From: Brachionus rotundiformis
Lineage: Eukaryota; Rotifera; Eurotatoria; Ploima; Brachionidae
Assembly: GCA_016802295.1 (NCBI GenBank)
Contig: JAESIW010000065.1
Span: 1,431,382-1,495,381 of the forward strand
Direction of reading: 5' to 3'
Length of the DNA stretch: 64,000 nt
The stretch's first letter is position 1. Every line of letters begins with the position of its first letter. The position numbers and the translations under genes are program-made. Below, piece after piece: positions 47,890 to 58,085 of this stretch. Below the pieces are notes generated by a model that was not told the DNA's origin, did no database searches, and saw only the letters and a program-made list of their open reading frames with translations.

Positions 47890-48444
47890 TTTTGAGCTGC
47901 TTAGAAAAATAGTTTTCAATTTAATCTGACAGTTAAGAATTCAAATTTTTAACTAAATCACTCTACAAATTAGTATAGTTATAAAATATTGTTTAAATTT
48001 TTGTCTTATTTTGACAGTTCTAACTTTACAAAAATATATTTTCTGACACGGCCATTATGGTCAATTTTTTTAGTTTATCGCCAAGTTTAAATTCTTATTT
48101 AAATGTTTTTTTCTTATTTTCAATAGAGTCATTTAAATAGTTTGTTTATTTTTTTGTTATCTCAAAATTTCAGTTTAACTGTCACTAATGATCAATTTTA
48201 ATCAATCACATTTTTTAAAAATATTTTAAATTTTTTTCTCGACATTTTATTAAAATATAAATATAATAAGAATATAAATAAATTTTTAAAAATAAGCAAA
48301 TTCTCAAAATAACAAATCCAACGGTGTTATTAATCTTAATCTTTAAAATATTGATACAAAAAAAATAACCAACAATTTCACCATTGAAAGCATGCTCAAA
48401 ACAATTTAAAAATTTCATTTTTTTTAACTAAGAGATAAAATTTT
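47890..48444. other. 555-bp spacer between RRN3 and the 462-aa gene
   Basis: AT-rich with no supported gene. It should hold the RRN3 3' UTR and the promoter or trans-splice site of the downstream gene: on the minus strand CTAAGCAG lies 7 nt before the ATG at 47889. Confidence 0.5.
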
Positions 48445-50334
48445 TCAGTTATCCATAGAATCCTCTAGATCTGAATCAAAAAGGTTAGAATTATATTTAG
48501 AATTTTTTTTAACTCTCATTCGAAAAATCTTGTAATCTTCGGACTCTTCAGTATCCATATCGGTTTCATTTAAACTATCATTATCATCATCGCTTTCATG
48601 ATCTTCTTCACTTACTTCATCCTCTTCGTCATCATCTTCGTCTTCACTACTTTCATCTACATATTCACTTATTATATCCTTAAATTCAATGTATACTTTT
48701 TCTATGTAATTTTTCGATCTGTTTAACAAATACGGATCAAAGGGGAAAAATGAATCCAAAGGGTTATCTAAAAATGAGAAACTTTTTGAGTTTTCTTTTT
48801 TGCTTTCTAATGAGTCACTCTGATTTGAAAAAAACATCTTTAAATTTAAATTTGACTGACCACTAACTGGCAATGATGTTCTACTATTGGCGTCTATAAT
48901 AGCGTAGCAGTATGCTATTTGGTTTATATAAGTTATTCTGGCAAATTTTTTGCGCACAGTTGGTAGACAATATCTCAATGGATTGAGTTTACTTGATATA
49001 ATTTCATTTAATTTCCATGATTTTACCAATTCAATCATTTTTGAATTTTCATTGTTGTTACCAGTGTTGAACAATTGACGATTTCTAAATATTATCACAT
49101 AAAAAACTGTTTGACAAAGTGCATAAAATGTTCTGTGCATATCAAAATTCAATACATTAGAGCTAGTGGCATTTTTTTCAATATAGTTGTGAATCCATGT
49201 CACCATCAGCTGTAGCGTAGCTACACATGTAGTTGTAGGTATATATTTTGCTCGAGCTAAATAAGAGCCTATATAATACGAGCATATTTGCTTGGTAATG
49301 GCACAAGAACTAATTGCATTAAATTTTTTCCAGAGATAATCCAAAAAACCTTCACTCAAAAACGTTCTAAAGCTACATATATAGAACATAATAAACTGGA
49401 CATGGCTTGATCCGTAAGTAAACAAAATATATTTATCAAAAGTGAAAAGTAAATCTTTATAAATTGATTTGCATGCTTCCCAATTTAGCTCTTTAGTTTT
49501 AGGATCTATACATTTTTCTCTAATAAATTCGAATAAACAGCTCATTTTTACATCTAATCTGTCAGCTAATGGATGCTTCATACCTTTTGTTGTTTTATCA
49601 TCTGAAATTTGTCCACTTTCCTGCAGCAATTGATCATCATTCGGAACCTCAGCTTCCAAAATTTGCTCTCTAGTCGAGTTTACATCGATTTTTAATAGTT
49701 TTTGAACACATATTTCCAAAATATTCAGCCTAAGATCTTTAAATAGGTCGGCTAGTTTGAGAATGTTTTTTATGTAAGATTCTTGAATAGCCGTGTCCTT
49801 AATCATGTATGGATACATTGATTCACAAAGCTTTATTATTTGTATTTTACAAGTTGGTGCTATTTTTACCAAATTTTGAATCATTTTATGAGCTAGAGAA
49901 AACATATTTTCATTATCTACATTGTTATCTTTGGTCAAAGTGAACATTTTAATCATCATACCAAGACATTTATGTACATAACTCGTGTAAGCACTGTTCA
50001 AATCGATCAAAAAATCGCACAGAGAATCCAAAATTGCTTTATTTCTTGAGTGTTCGGTCCATTTTATCTCATAAAAGAGAACATTAATGAAGCTACTGTC
50101 GAATTTGCTAGGGTCCAGGCGGTCAATCAAGTGCCTTAATTCCTTCAAAAGCTTGCACAAAAAGTTCGCATTGGACTGTTTTTGTTTTAGAGCGCTGATA
50201 AAAAAGTCAAATTCATGTTTGTTTATATCCTTAACGTAGTTGTCTATGAGTTTCTTGAGGTTAAATTGTGACTCTTTGGCAGACTTGGTACCAGAACTTG
50301 AATCTAATTTAGATATTTGAGTCGACGATTGCAT
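48445..50334 (-). CDS. RRN3: RRN3 / TIF-IA, RNA polymerase I initiation factor (intronless, 629 aa)
   Basis: RRN3 binds RNA polymerase I and recruits it to the rDNA promoter through SL1/core factor; it is the growth-regulated factor for rRNA synthesis. The single open frame starts at the ATG at 50334 and has nearly the length of human RRN3 (about 650 aa). The most diagnostic stretch is HPLADRLDVKMSCLFEFI (about 251-270), followed by FTYGSSHVQFIMFYICSF (about 302-320). The body is a helical, HEAT-like repeat array. A strongly acidic Asp/Glu/Ser segment (about 550-600) precedes the C-terminus, like the acidic segment of other RRN3 proteins. Absence of introns contrasts with the intron-rich neighbours. 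The identification is secure from these motifs; regulation by phosphorylation is family knowledge. Confidence 0.93.
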   Translation of the reverse strand: MQSSTQISKLDSSSGTKSAKESQFNLKKLIDNYVKDINKHEFDFFISALKQKQSNANFLCKLLKELRHLIDRLDPSKFDSSFINVLFYEIKWTEHSRNKAILDSLCDFLIDLNSAYTSYVHKCLGMMIKMFTLTKDNNVDNENMFSLAHKMIQNLVKIAPTCKIQIIKLCESMYPYMIKDTAIQESYIKNILKLADLFKDLRLNILEICVQKLLKIDVNSTREQILEAEVPNDDQLLQESGQISDDKTTKGMKHPLADRLDVKMSCLFEFIREKCIDPKTKELNWEACKSIYKDLLFTFDKYILFTYGSSHVQFIMFYICSFRTFLSEGFLDYLWKKFNAISSCAITKQICSYYIGSYLARAKYIPTTTCVATLQLMVTWIHNYIEKNATSSNVLNFDMHRTFYALCQTVFYVIIFRNRQLFNTGNNNENSKMIELVKSWKLNEIISSKLNPLRYCLPTVRKKFARITYINQIAYCYAIIDANSRTSLPVSGQSNLNLKMFFSNQSDSLESKKENSKSFSFLDNPLDSFFPFDPYLLNRSKNYIEKVYIEFKDIISEYVDESSEDEDDDEEDEVSEEDHESDDDNDSLNETDMDTEESEDYKIFRMRVKKNSKYNSNLFDSDLEDSMDN

Positions 50335-51162
50335 TTTATTACAATTGTTTGCTTATTTTTCATTAGAAAAAAATTTATATAACTGTTGAATAAGACTTTA
50401 TTTTTATTTTGGCTAATTAAAATAAATTAAAAATCAATTAAAATTTTTTTTTGAAAAATATTTAAATTGAATGAAAATTATGAATTTTAGAGGTATATTT
50501 CTGAATTTTGTGAAATTAGGATCTTTATCGTTTTGTTTTTTACATAATGCGCACTTATTTATGAATGAAATGAAACTCAATTTCAGTTTTATAACTGATT
50601 GAAAATTTTATAAAAGCATGGTTAAACGTGCTAGTTTAAATTATCTAAAATACTTACATCTAGTTTTTATAATAGAATTTTGAGTATTATGAGTTGAGTA
50701 CAAAATGTAGTCAATAGGTTTTGTCTTGGTTTTAAATAAATTTTCTTTTACAACGAAACTAACTTATAAGATAATTTGTTAATCAAGTTTTGAAATTTCA
50801 ATAGGTTAAAAATCATTAATTTTTTATTTTCTTTAATTTAATTGAGAATCACAATCAAATAAATTAAATACTAATTTAATGACAAAAAATTCTAAAATGC
50901 TTTATTTTTAAAAATAAAAATTCGAAATAATTCAAATCAAAAAAATCATCTGAACAGAACAATATCTAAAATTTTTTGATTGATTTCAATAATCTTTTTG
51001 TCTTTACATTTTATTAAATTTATGCTAGACTCATAACAAAATTTATCTTAAATAATTTTTAATTTAAAAATTAAAAAAATAAAAATCAATAGATTTTGGT
51101 AAATAACTTAAATTGATAATTGAACATTTTAATTGTTGTGATGAAATTTAATGATTTTTGAT
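50335..51162. other. AT-rich upstream region of RRN3
   Basis: No ORF or repeat of note is visible. It should contain the RRN3 promoter, but I cannot point to a specific element. Confidence 0.45.
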
Positions 51163-51348
51163 TTACTGAACAATAATTTCACCATTCGGGAGTCTAATTA
51201 AATATCGCTGAAATTGTGATGAATTAAAAGATTTATAAGAAGAGTATGAATTGGAACCGGAATGCTGGATATTACGAATTGGATTAATCACTCTTAAGCC
51301 GCTAATTGGATGGCGTATTCCATTAAAAGATGAGCTGATATAATTCAT
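51163..51348 (-). CDS. Possible small protein (61 aa), unknown
   Basis: ATG at 51348, stop at 51163. The composition (Ser, Gly, Pro, Arg, Ile, Gln; ends LPNGEIIVQ) differs from the Lys/Asn/Phe/Leu noise of other short ORFs here, and a TATAAATA-like sequence lies about 40 bp upstream on the same strand (51389 region). It has no recognisable domain and no hydrophobic segment. It could equally be an exon of an unseen gene or chance. Confidence 0.3.
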   Translation of the reverse strand: MNYISSSFNGIRHPISGLRVINPIRNIQHSGSNSYSSYKSFNSSQFQRYLIRLPNGEIIVQ

Positions 51349-51820
51349 TTTAAAATGTATATTTCTTATTTTTCAAGTTTCAAGTATTTATAACTAAATT
51401 TATAAGGCAAAATATGTTGTTATAAAAACAAAAACATCTGAGAAATTTTTAATTGAAAAACATTTAATTACAAGATACATTTTAAAATTGCTTTTTTAGG
51501 CAAAAATTCATTAATAATGGTCTGCATGAATAACCAAAATTATTTCAAAGCTTTTTAAATATACAATAAATTAGTGTTCTTATTCTTAGTTTTTCATGTT
51601 AATTTGATTGTTTCTTTTTCGAGGAAATTATTTTCTATTCAATTTAAATGAAAAAAATTAAATTAAAGTGCAATTTTGAGCAAAATTTGAATATATTTTT
51701 TTTAATTATTTAACTAAAAACTTTTTAATATGAAAGTAAAAGAAAACGAGTTATTAAGTAATAATTTCTGGAAATGTTGATATTTAATTTTTATTATTAA
51801 AGAAAATTTTAGATTATAAA
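51349..51820. other. AT-rich non-coding stretch
   Basis: I see nothing except A/T runs. Confidence 0.5.
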
Positions 51821-52147
51821 CACCGCCACTCATCCGAGCACTTAAAATTCGGCAACTATTCAGACCAGCTTGGAACCACAAGCAAAGCAACATTTTTCTC
51901 AGTCCAAATATGCCCTTAACTTAAGGCTTCCAAAGTGACTTCTATCTGCAGAAAATAAGCTGTACAGTACATTCCCGCTCCTTTCGGATTCTATACTGGA
52001 TGAAGCCAGTGCCACCGCTATACGACAAGACTCCGACAAAGACCCGTAGGCCTATGTACCAGCTTTTCTACAAACAACGTGAAAGACCACATGCACATAA
52101 GATGGATCTCGCTGCAACCACCCTCCTCTCTTTTCATCAGGCTTGGG
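51821..52147. other. Isolated G+C-richer island, probable old insertion
   Basis: About 330 bp with near-normal base composition begins abruptly at CACCGCCACTCATCCGAGC and ends near TTTTCATCAGGCTTGG. No frame is open throughout on either strand and I do not recognise a family. The abrupt edges suggest a transposon or other insertion remnant next to the foldback element at 52298. Confidence 0.4.
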
Positions 52148-52297
52148 AATTTAAATAATTTAACTAATTTAGTTATTTTTTACTAATTTTAAAATAAAAA
52201 TTTTTCAAAATTAAAATTGAGTAATTAAGGTTAAATTTATGTCGAATGAGCTAAAATCTCAAAAATTAACTAAACATCATTACATATTATTTGATAT

Positions 52298-52949
52298 AAC
52301 GGGTGCCCAATAATGCTTGTCCTAAACTTTAATTATTAAAAAAAAATATCATGAAATAAAGATTAACTTTACAGTCTTATACGAAATTTTATCTATTTTT
52401 CAAAAATAATCATGTTTTTTTAAATTATTTATTTTTTTTCACATGTCCAGCCCGTAAATGTCATGTATAATCCTTTTTTGGCAAAATTGTCCTCGGTGGT
52501 TTACAAAATTGCTTAAAATCAAACTTGAATATAAAAAAGCCGCTCATTTTATAGCTCTTATTCTTGGTAATAAATTTCAGACAAATATCTAATTATAATC
52601 AATAGCTTTTAAAATAAAACTATCATTTACTCAACTTTCAATTATTCAAAAAATTGTAAAATTTTGATGTTTTTTAATCATAACTTCTGAAAAAATCATC
52701 CGAATAAAATAAGTTATGGCTCATTTTAATCAAGATTAAATTTTGTAAACCACCGAGGACAATTTTGGCAAAAAAGGATTATACATGACATTTACGGGCT
52801 GGACATGTGAAAAAAATAAATAATTTAAAACAACATGATTATTTTTGAAAAATTTCGTATAAAAGTGTAAAATTTCATTAGTTTATCTTTATTGTATGAT
52901 ATTTTTTTTTAATAGTTAAAGTTTAGGACAAGCATTATTGGGCACCCGC
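52298..52949. mobile_element. 652-bp foldback element / MITE with ~212-bp terminal inverted repeats
   Basis: The left arm (52298-52510) starts ACGGGTGCCCAATAATGCTT; the right arm (about 52739-52949) is its reverse complement with a few substitutions and indels, starting GCGGGTGCCCAATAATGCTT when read inward. Both arms contain CCAGCCCGTAAATGTCATG and GTCCTCGGTGGTTTACAAAA. The middle (52511-52738) is AT-rich and non-coding. TA flanks both ends (52296-52297 and 52950-52951), as expected for a TA target-site duplication of Tc1/mariner-type elements. No transposase is present, so it is non-autonomous. Family assignment rests only on the TA duplication. Confidence 0.88.
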
Positions 52950-52951
52950 TA

Positions 52952-53339
52952 TTTGCTCCAAATTTCTATTAAATAGTCAGTACTATGTTTGCATCTTAAA
53001 AATTTGTTTCTGCTCTATTGAAATTTTTTAAATAGAAAAGTCAAAATAATTTTTGATTTTAATTTCTCTTTGCTTACATTTGGAAGTACTTAAAATGTCA
53101 AATTGAAGTTTCTGATCAATTTTAAAAACCTTGCTGAAAAATTATTTTAAGAATTTAACTATTTTTTGATTTCTGAATTTAATGGAGAGACATATTTAGT
53201 AAATAATCAGCACTGGATTTTTAATTTAAAATAATTTAAATATTTTATGGCTTAAATTTAGATATAGATGTTTTATATTAAATATTTATGTTGATAATAG
53301 AAATAATTTTTTAAAGGCTGCTTATTTACAAAGAATCAA
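52952..53339. other. AT-rich spacer between mobile-element remnants
   Basis: No gene or repeat identified. Confidence 0.45.
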
Positions 53340-53860
53340 GGGACACATTTTTTCAAATTTTAGGATCGTTGCTTTTGATTTCCACTCAAATCGATCCTCT
53401 GCTTTTGCTTCTCCCCATGTCATTCTCTTTCAAGTGAGCCCTCTCGTTGACATGTTATTGCTGGTCGTCCTACCTTTCTTCGCCCTAATTGTGGTAAAAA
53501 CATTCTTTCTATTCTAAATACATGTCCAAGTCATTGCAATCTTTTATTCTTGATAAATTGGATCATTGGCTCGGTTTTCAAGCCAATGTTTACCAAGAAT
53601 CTTTTTGGATTAACAGTGTGGAAAGTGTCCAGGCTTTTAATTTTCTATCCTCTTCAGACACTCCCAAGTATTTACTTTCATTACAGTGCTTTATATCTTG
53701 ATTTTTGTTTCCTTGCTTTTGCACTTTGATATTCACACTGGTTAAAGAACTTACCGTAGAATTTTGGAACCACAAGATCGATGGATCGATTTGAGTCATT
53801 TTCTTTCTAGATCGACAGATAAATGACAAGCTGCATTGTTTATTTTTGCATGAGCTCAAT
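53340..53860 (-). pseudogene. Decayed LINE ORF2 C-terminal tail (minus strand)
   Basis: On the minus strand, ESKYLGVSEEDRKLKAW (about 53630-53680) is followed by NKRLQ, a stop, LGHVFR (about 53515-53545), then GRRKVGRPAITC and, in another frame, AEDRFEWK. The order KYLG, LGHV-R, GRP, DR-W is that of the C-terminal region of reverse transcriptases in several non-LTR retrotransposon clades. Stops and a frame change show it is dead. The 5' part of the element is missing. The 59-bp direct repeat copy 53801-53861 overlaps its upstream edge. Confidence 0.55.
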
Positions 53861-53861
53861 T
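53801..53861 (+). repeat. ~60-bp direct repeat, copy 1
   Basis: TTCTTTCTAGATCGACAGAT through TTGCATGAGCTCAATTA recurs at 55285-55343 with about two differences. Weaker similarity (TTTTTGGCxGAxTAT) continues for some 40 bp beyond in both places. Confidence 0.9.
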
Positions 53862-54059
53862 AACAATAATAATATTTTTTATATACAATTTTTGGCAGAA
53901 TATTTATGATATGAATTTTATAAACCAAAATTCAGCTCATTTATTCAGTAATGAATTCTAATTTGAAGTTTATCTATTTTATTAAATAGTAGTAATTTTA
54001 GTAGTTGAAATTTTGTTTATATTATGTAAATTTGTAGATGGTAAATATCTAATACCGAT

Positions 54060-54620
54060 TAATACATTTGGAAAGTACCATCTGCGAAACGATGAGGAGA
54101 CATTAAGATTTTAACAAAAGACTTACTAAATCAAAATGTTCCTTGCCAGTATCGAAGTCAACCAACTACAGTAAGAAAATATAACTTAAGCTGTAAAAAA
54201 GTGTAATTAAAGTAACACTGATTACGGAAGTAAAGGCTAAAAAATATGTGAGTCTCATAAAAAAAGTTTAAATATCTTCCATACTAAAGTCCGAAGAGGA
54301 TTCTTAGAATCCACTAGTCTGAGATAATTTCAAAAAATTAACTATTCAGAATCACGAAGCAAAAGCATAGAAAATACAAGACTGTGGTGGCTTGGACATG
54401 GACCTAGAATGGAAGTATCACATATACCACATAGAGTTCTTCAATAAACACCAACAGTTATTTACAGTCAGATAATCCCAAAAGAGCCCGCTGAAATAAA
54501 GATGGCATGGGTTAAGACAATGGATTGACTTGGGTGGAAATGAAAATTAATGATCACCCAATGCTTCACAAAGAGCGAAAAGAAACAAAATATATTCTCA
54601 TCTCGAGTTGAATTTATGAA
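54060..54620 (+). pseudogene. Decayed LINE ORF2 C-terminal tail (plus strand)
   Basis: Broken frames include FHTKVRRGFLES (about 54278-54313) and TRLWWLGHGPRMEVSHIPHR (54376-54435), resembling the conserved RLRWLGHVLRM...RIPR tail of non-LTR retrotransposon ORF2 proteins. Further on come KMAWVKTMD, a stop, and LGWK, like the usual tail. Several stops; no intact reverse transcriptase. It points opposite to the relic at 53340-53860, so at least two insertions occurred here. Confidence 0.6.
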
Positions 54621-56580
54621 TAATGATTTCATTTTTAATTAAATTTTTATATAATTTAATTTATAAAAATTGATTTTCACAAACAGGATTATATTCAAAA
54701 CAAATAATAGAAACTTTGAGAGTTGATTTTTGAGATGAGCAGATGCATGATTTTTATCTTTAATTATTCGACTGGTCAAACATATTCACAAATGCATCAA
54801 AATCGCCAAGAGCCTTTTACAGACTATCGAAGAGTCTGTAGATAAGATAAAAGAATCTAGGAGATACATTTTCATTTAATTTTTTTAAAACAATAAAAAC
54901 TTTTGGATCATTAAGCTAGAGGAATTTTCATTTATTTCATAACAATTTTGCATGATCAAAAATCCCTAAATTCCAATTTAATAATTGATAAATATTTTCT
55001 ATCACTTTATGACTTTAATTCAAAGATATGATCAAATACAAACATTCGGTCACTTACAGATTTTTAGCACATAATAAATAGAAGCATTGGCAAAAAGCCA
55101 TTCAACAAAAATGCCATACTTTATCATTTTAATTACAATGCTCATTAAGCTTTTCATTATTCGGCTCGTTTATCAAACACCTTTGCATTGAACGATTTTA
55201 CAGATAATGTTGTTTTTAGCCTAGTCCCCATTTATCAAGCTATCTATACGACAATCTTGGTTAAACGCGTGTACCAGTCGCTGTTTCTTTCTAGATCGAC
55301 AGATAAATGACAAGCTGCATTGTTTACTTTTGCATGAGCTCTATTATTCGTGGACAATGTGCATTTTTGGCCGAGTATAATATATTTGACTTTAGATTCT
55401 AATCAAAATTAAAGTCTATAATTAATTTCAAAATTCAATTTCCTCTAGGCTAGTTAAACTAAATTCTTCAATATAATTAGGATTAATTAACTTTCAAAAC
55501 AAACTCATGTAAGCACATCATTCTTGACCAAACATAGCTCTACTTGCACATGTTCATTTGGCTGTGACAAATGCGCTTCATTCAAAACAGGTGCTTCGCA
55601 ATTTTCCGGGAGGAGATAGACTTTTGAGCAGTGCAGAAAATCTTTGCTAGTTTTGCCAATCTAGCTCTTTAATTAACTAAACGGAGCTACAATTTGTTTA
55701 GCTATCTTGCCGGTCTTAGTCACGAAAGCACGGCAAAATTCTAAATTAAACACAAAGATCTCTCGATATACCTGACTTAAAAGTCGTCTGATTTACTGAT
55801 AATAGTAATTAATTTTTTTCTAAATTACCATAAAAATATATCAAACAAAGATGATTTTCCTTAAAAATACCACACTTGCATGCAAATGGTACCTGATTGA
55901 AATTATCTGTTGAATAAATGATATATCAAAATGAGATTTCTCTAGTCTTATTAAACCACAGAATCATTCAGTAAGCTTGGTTTGCATGATTTTGTAAAAA
56001 AAAACAAAATATGAGCTGTTCTTAACTTTACACGCAATTTTATAATTCAAACATCTAAAGATAAACACGAAAATTTTTGAAATAGCTCTTTAAAAATCAA
56101 AATAAAAACAAAAAATAAACCTTATTCTTCTTTTTTCTCTCATAAATAGATATATTTTTCAAAATTGATCGTGTAACTTTCGTCTTTGATCTCAAAGCCT
56201 TCACCATTAGTTGGATATACCAGTTTTTACAATACAATATTTTTAAAAGACTTTAAAATAATTCAAAACATCTTTTAATAGATAAACATTTCATTTTTAT
56301 CTCATCAAAATAGTGATCTTTATAGACACTATCACTAGTGGACAGTGGTCCTTAGCATCAAAAACAATCTATCAATAAATAAATTTTTTCTAGTTTTAGA
56401 CTATTTACAACTGGTACAATTTGAAGTTTTCATTTATCCAGGATTTAATTAGACAATAAATAAGTTTAAGCTTTTTTTTTTATTTTAGATCCTTAAAAGC
56501 TTTAAGGTGCAAAAATAAATTCACTGGAAATCTTTTATTAATTTAAGTAGGAGTGAGTAATTAAATCATTTATTTTTTAG
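54621..56580. other. Non-coding region 5' of the AhR gene
   Basis: No gene is supported. A somewhat G+C-richer stretch lies at about 55500-55760, and the second copy of the ~60-bp repeat at 55285-55343. The remainder is AT-rich. Confidence 0.45.
55285..55343 (+). repeat. ~60-bp direct repeat, copy 2
   Basis: Second copy of the repeat at 53801, same orientation, 1484 bp away. The two may be ends or flanks of one old insertion containing the plus-strand LINE tail. Confidence 0.9.
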
Positions 56581-56688
56581 ATGCTTTTAGAAATCTTAAA
56601 AATTGTTCATAATTGATCGAAGAATTAAAATTGGAGTTGAATTTAGAGCCAAGTCAATTAGTCCAAATAATAGAAGCTTTATCTGATC

Positions 56689-56782
56689 ATGGTGCGAGCA
56701 AGAGCATTTTGTGGCCAAGATGATTGCAGTGATTACATAAACAAAACATCTAATGGTTCTAAATCATTAACTATGATCGAAG
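56689..56782 (+). other. Possible 5' exon with an upstream ORF for the AhR gene
   Basis: ATG at 56689 opens 31 codons of non-AT-biased composition (begins MVRARAFCGQDDC) that run into a strong donor G|GTGAGA at 56783. If spliced to the acceptor TTTTAG at 58053-58054, this frame does not match the AhR frame: it runs through the AhR start codon and stops near 58117. It would then be an overlapping upstream ORF. It could also belong to another transcript or be chance. Confidence 0.25.
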
Positions 56783-56959
56783 GTGAGATTTAATTATTTT
56801 TTTCTAATATATAAATATAGCAAAATATTATTGGTTATCTTTTATTAATTGCCATCATCCAATCAGTACTAATTTAGAACTTAATAAATAAACAAACAAA
56901 ACAAAATTGGAAATTCGATTCGTCTCTTCTTATTTTTCGCTTCTTGTTGCTCAAGAAAC

Positions 56960-57013
56960 TATATAAAAGGAAATAAATTAAAATAAAAAATATATATATA
57001 AACTCTGACGTCA
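56960..57013 (+). promoter_or_regulatory. TATA-box-like element and perfect CRE octamer upstream of AhR
   Basis: CTATATAAAAGG lies at about 56959-56970 and the palindromic CREB/ATF site TGACGTCA at 57006-57013, some 1.1 kb upstream of the AhR ATG. The octamer is G+C-rich for this region. Use as a promoter is unproven. Confidence 0.3.
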
Positions 57014-58085
57014 ATTTATTTAGTTATTAATTTCAATTCTAGTTGCTTCTTTTCCTTTACAAATAAAGGAATATTCAGTCACGAGAAGATATTTTTTTTT
57101 CATGTTTCAAAAGATTATTTAGCTCTATTAGAGAAATTTTTAGCAACATAAAATTACTTTGTTTACCTGTGATCGAAGTTTTGGCTAGAGTTTGTGGCAA
57201 GTTGGGCCAATAGTGGCATAGAGTCTTGGCCGCGTGTGTAACAATCTTGGTCTAATCTTTTTGTTTACTGAGATTATTACACATCACTTGGCCCAAACGA
57301 CTCTAATGAACCTGTTTCTGTATCTCGACTAAGAGCCAGTAGCTGGAAAATCGACTAAATCCGATCTTTTCCAATAGATTACTTCTAGATGCAAGGATTA
57401 GATACAAACTGGATTCGAAATGGATCGCATGATATTGATTTATATCATATATTCGTACACATAGATAATAAAATGTCAAGCGAAATAAATCATAGTTTTC
57501 TATAATAAGAAATAAATATTTGCATTTTCAATTTAGCTCAGGTCTGATCAATTCTCAATTGAGTCCTATCTAATTCAAATGAGAAGCATATTTTCGGCAA
57601 CTTTCGCTTTACTACAGGGACTCAAACTTTATTTGTTTTTGTTTGACTTTTAATTTCGAAAAAATTAATTATTTTTATAATTAGAATTAAAAAATAAAAT
57701 TGCAAAGCAATAGATTTGACGAAATTACTCTCGAATCTAATGAGAGTGCATTACTAAATTAAGAGATTATTTTGCCATATTTAATTAGACCAAAGCTCCG
57801 TGCCTCTCAATACATGCACCCGTGCTACTCACTCTACACTCTCATTAAGTCTTAATTTTGATTGGTTTATCTAAATATAAAATATATTTTTATTTTAACT
57901 AATGAAAATAATAAATCGATTTTTAGTCTGCTGATCGATAATTTTTGTCAAATGAAAACAAAAAAAAATTCAAATTTTGTTGTTATTATTATTATTTTTT
58001 AATTTCGTTTTTATCCATTTTATTTTTATTTATTAATATTATTGGACATTTTAGAACATAAAAATTGGATACTTTGGCACAGAAA
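57014..58085. other. Upstream region / possible 5' intron of AhR
   Basis: No further coding exon is seen. A G+C-richer patch lies at about 57180-57420. An 11-bp inverted repeat (TAATGAGAGTG near 57738, CACTCTCATTA near 57837) spans about 110 bp. Confidence 0.4.

Noticed and set aside
48215..48418. 67-codon minus-strand ORF downstream of RRN3
   Set aside because: Ile/Tyr/Phe/Lys-rich composition is what the AT-rich 3' flank gives by chance.
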